Shown here: piece after piece, positions 63,813 to 64,000 of the stretch
Numbering within the stretch: the stretch's first letter is position 1
Layout of the letters: every line of letters starts with the position of its first letter
Program-made: the position numbers and the translations under genes
DNA from: Trichormus sp. NMC-1
GTDB lineage: Bacteria; Cyanobacteriota; Cyanobacteriia; Cyanobacteriales; Nostocaceae
Length of the DNA stretch: 64,000 nt
Reading direction: 5' to 3'
NCBI RefSeq assembly: GCF_001858025.1
Contig: NZ_LZQD01000009.1
Coordinates: 32,863 to 96,862, forward strand
Notes under the pieces: generated by a model
Databases searched by the model: none
Told to the model about the DNA's origin: nothing
The model's input: the letters and a program-made list of their open reading frames with translations, nothing else

Positions 63813-64000
63813 TCATTCAGAGGTAATTACAGATTCAGAATCGAACTCTATAGCAAGGGCTAACTGATACAGTTGACGACGGGAAATTGATGTATCTTGG
63901 GCTAACTGTCTGCTGGCTTGGGAACGCGATACGCCTTGTTTCATAATCTGTAATAATTCGGCTTTGAGTTCTGCTTCGGTGATTTGGGGTTTACTGGCTG
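63813..64000 (-). CDS. rsmI: 16S rRNA 2'-O-ribose methyltransferase RsmI, C-terminal part
   Basis: Partial; 62 codons to the window edge. The reading PQITEAELKAELLQIMKQG, then SRSQASRQLAQDTSISRRQL, YQLALAIEF is the C-terminal helical region of RsmI (cytidine-1402 methyltransferase), which pairs with RsmH on the 30S decoding centre. The catalytic SAM domain lies outside the window, so the assignment rests on this tail. Confidence 0.7.
   Translation of the reverse strand, partial: ASKPQITEAELKAELLQIMKQGVSRSQASRQLAQDTSISRRQLYQLALAIEFDSESVITSE

Overview
The window is chromosomal DNA from a filamentous, probably heterocyst-forming cyanobacterium of the Nostocales type. Support comes from photosystem II genes (psbP-like, psbX, psbN/psbH, ycf66), a cyAbrB regulator, chorismate lyase, an apocarotenoid oxygenase, a geranylgeranyl reductase, many HIP1 sites (GCGATCGC), seven-base short tandem repeats and a hormogonium polysaccharide (hps) type locus. 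The DNA is AT-rich. No species can be named from sequence alone.

Layout. 0-5.7 kb: hps-like cluster of three pseudopilins, a family 2 glycosyltransferase, a DUF2064/TIGR04282 enzyme and an HpsJ-like membrane protein, probably serving gliding-associated polysaccharide secretion. 6.2-11 kb: glycosyltransferase, DUF502 protein, nusB, and ftsY with six 96-bp repeats in its N-terminal part. 11.0-11.9 kb: a small CTAG-ended repeat element containing about 105 perfect copies of one heptamer. 12.6-18.7 kb: GAF/PP2C phosphatase, a large Eco57I-like restriction-modification gene, an orphan CopG-like antitoxin and a broken Rpn-type gene. 18.8-31 kb: housekeeping and lipid/pigment genes, including era preceded by a perfect 501-bp tandem duplication that leaves a truncated era copy.

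31.4-36.9 kb: a peptide export cassette of HlyD-type adaptor, C39-peptidase ABC transporter, two intact double-glycine precursor peptides and one or two decayed ones. The three recognisable precursor starts share a conserved upstream hairpin and ribosome-binding segment at nearly fixed spacing. One predicted product is an arginine-rich peptide with a CX3C-X7-CX3C cysteine pattern behind an acidic stretch. This is the most interesting system in the window.

37-44.6 kb: hydrolase, thioredoxin-like protein, pyrH-frr, geranylgeranyl reductase, a stand-alone tnpB element, a CPBP protease and cyAbrB. 44.6-46.2 kb is a gene-free stretch before sdhB. 47-52.7 kb: two TolB-like lipoproteins, ycf66-psbX, yggT, accC, tRNA-Leu(GAG) and chorismate lyase. 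52.9-59.7 kb: a DUF3352 protein whose 3' end is duplicated 2.7 kb away, ccsB, exbD, psbN/psbH, tatA, pth and rpsU. 60.2-63.6 kb: a tandem double alkaline phosphatase with an RTX-like tail and a candidate Pho box. The window ends inside rsmI.

Two themes cut across the genes: four copies of a ~111-bp CTAG-ended element, each carrying its own heptamer array, and recent segmental duplications (era, DUF3352 gene, ftsY repeats).
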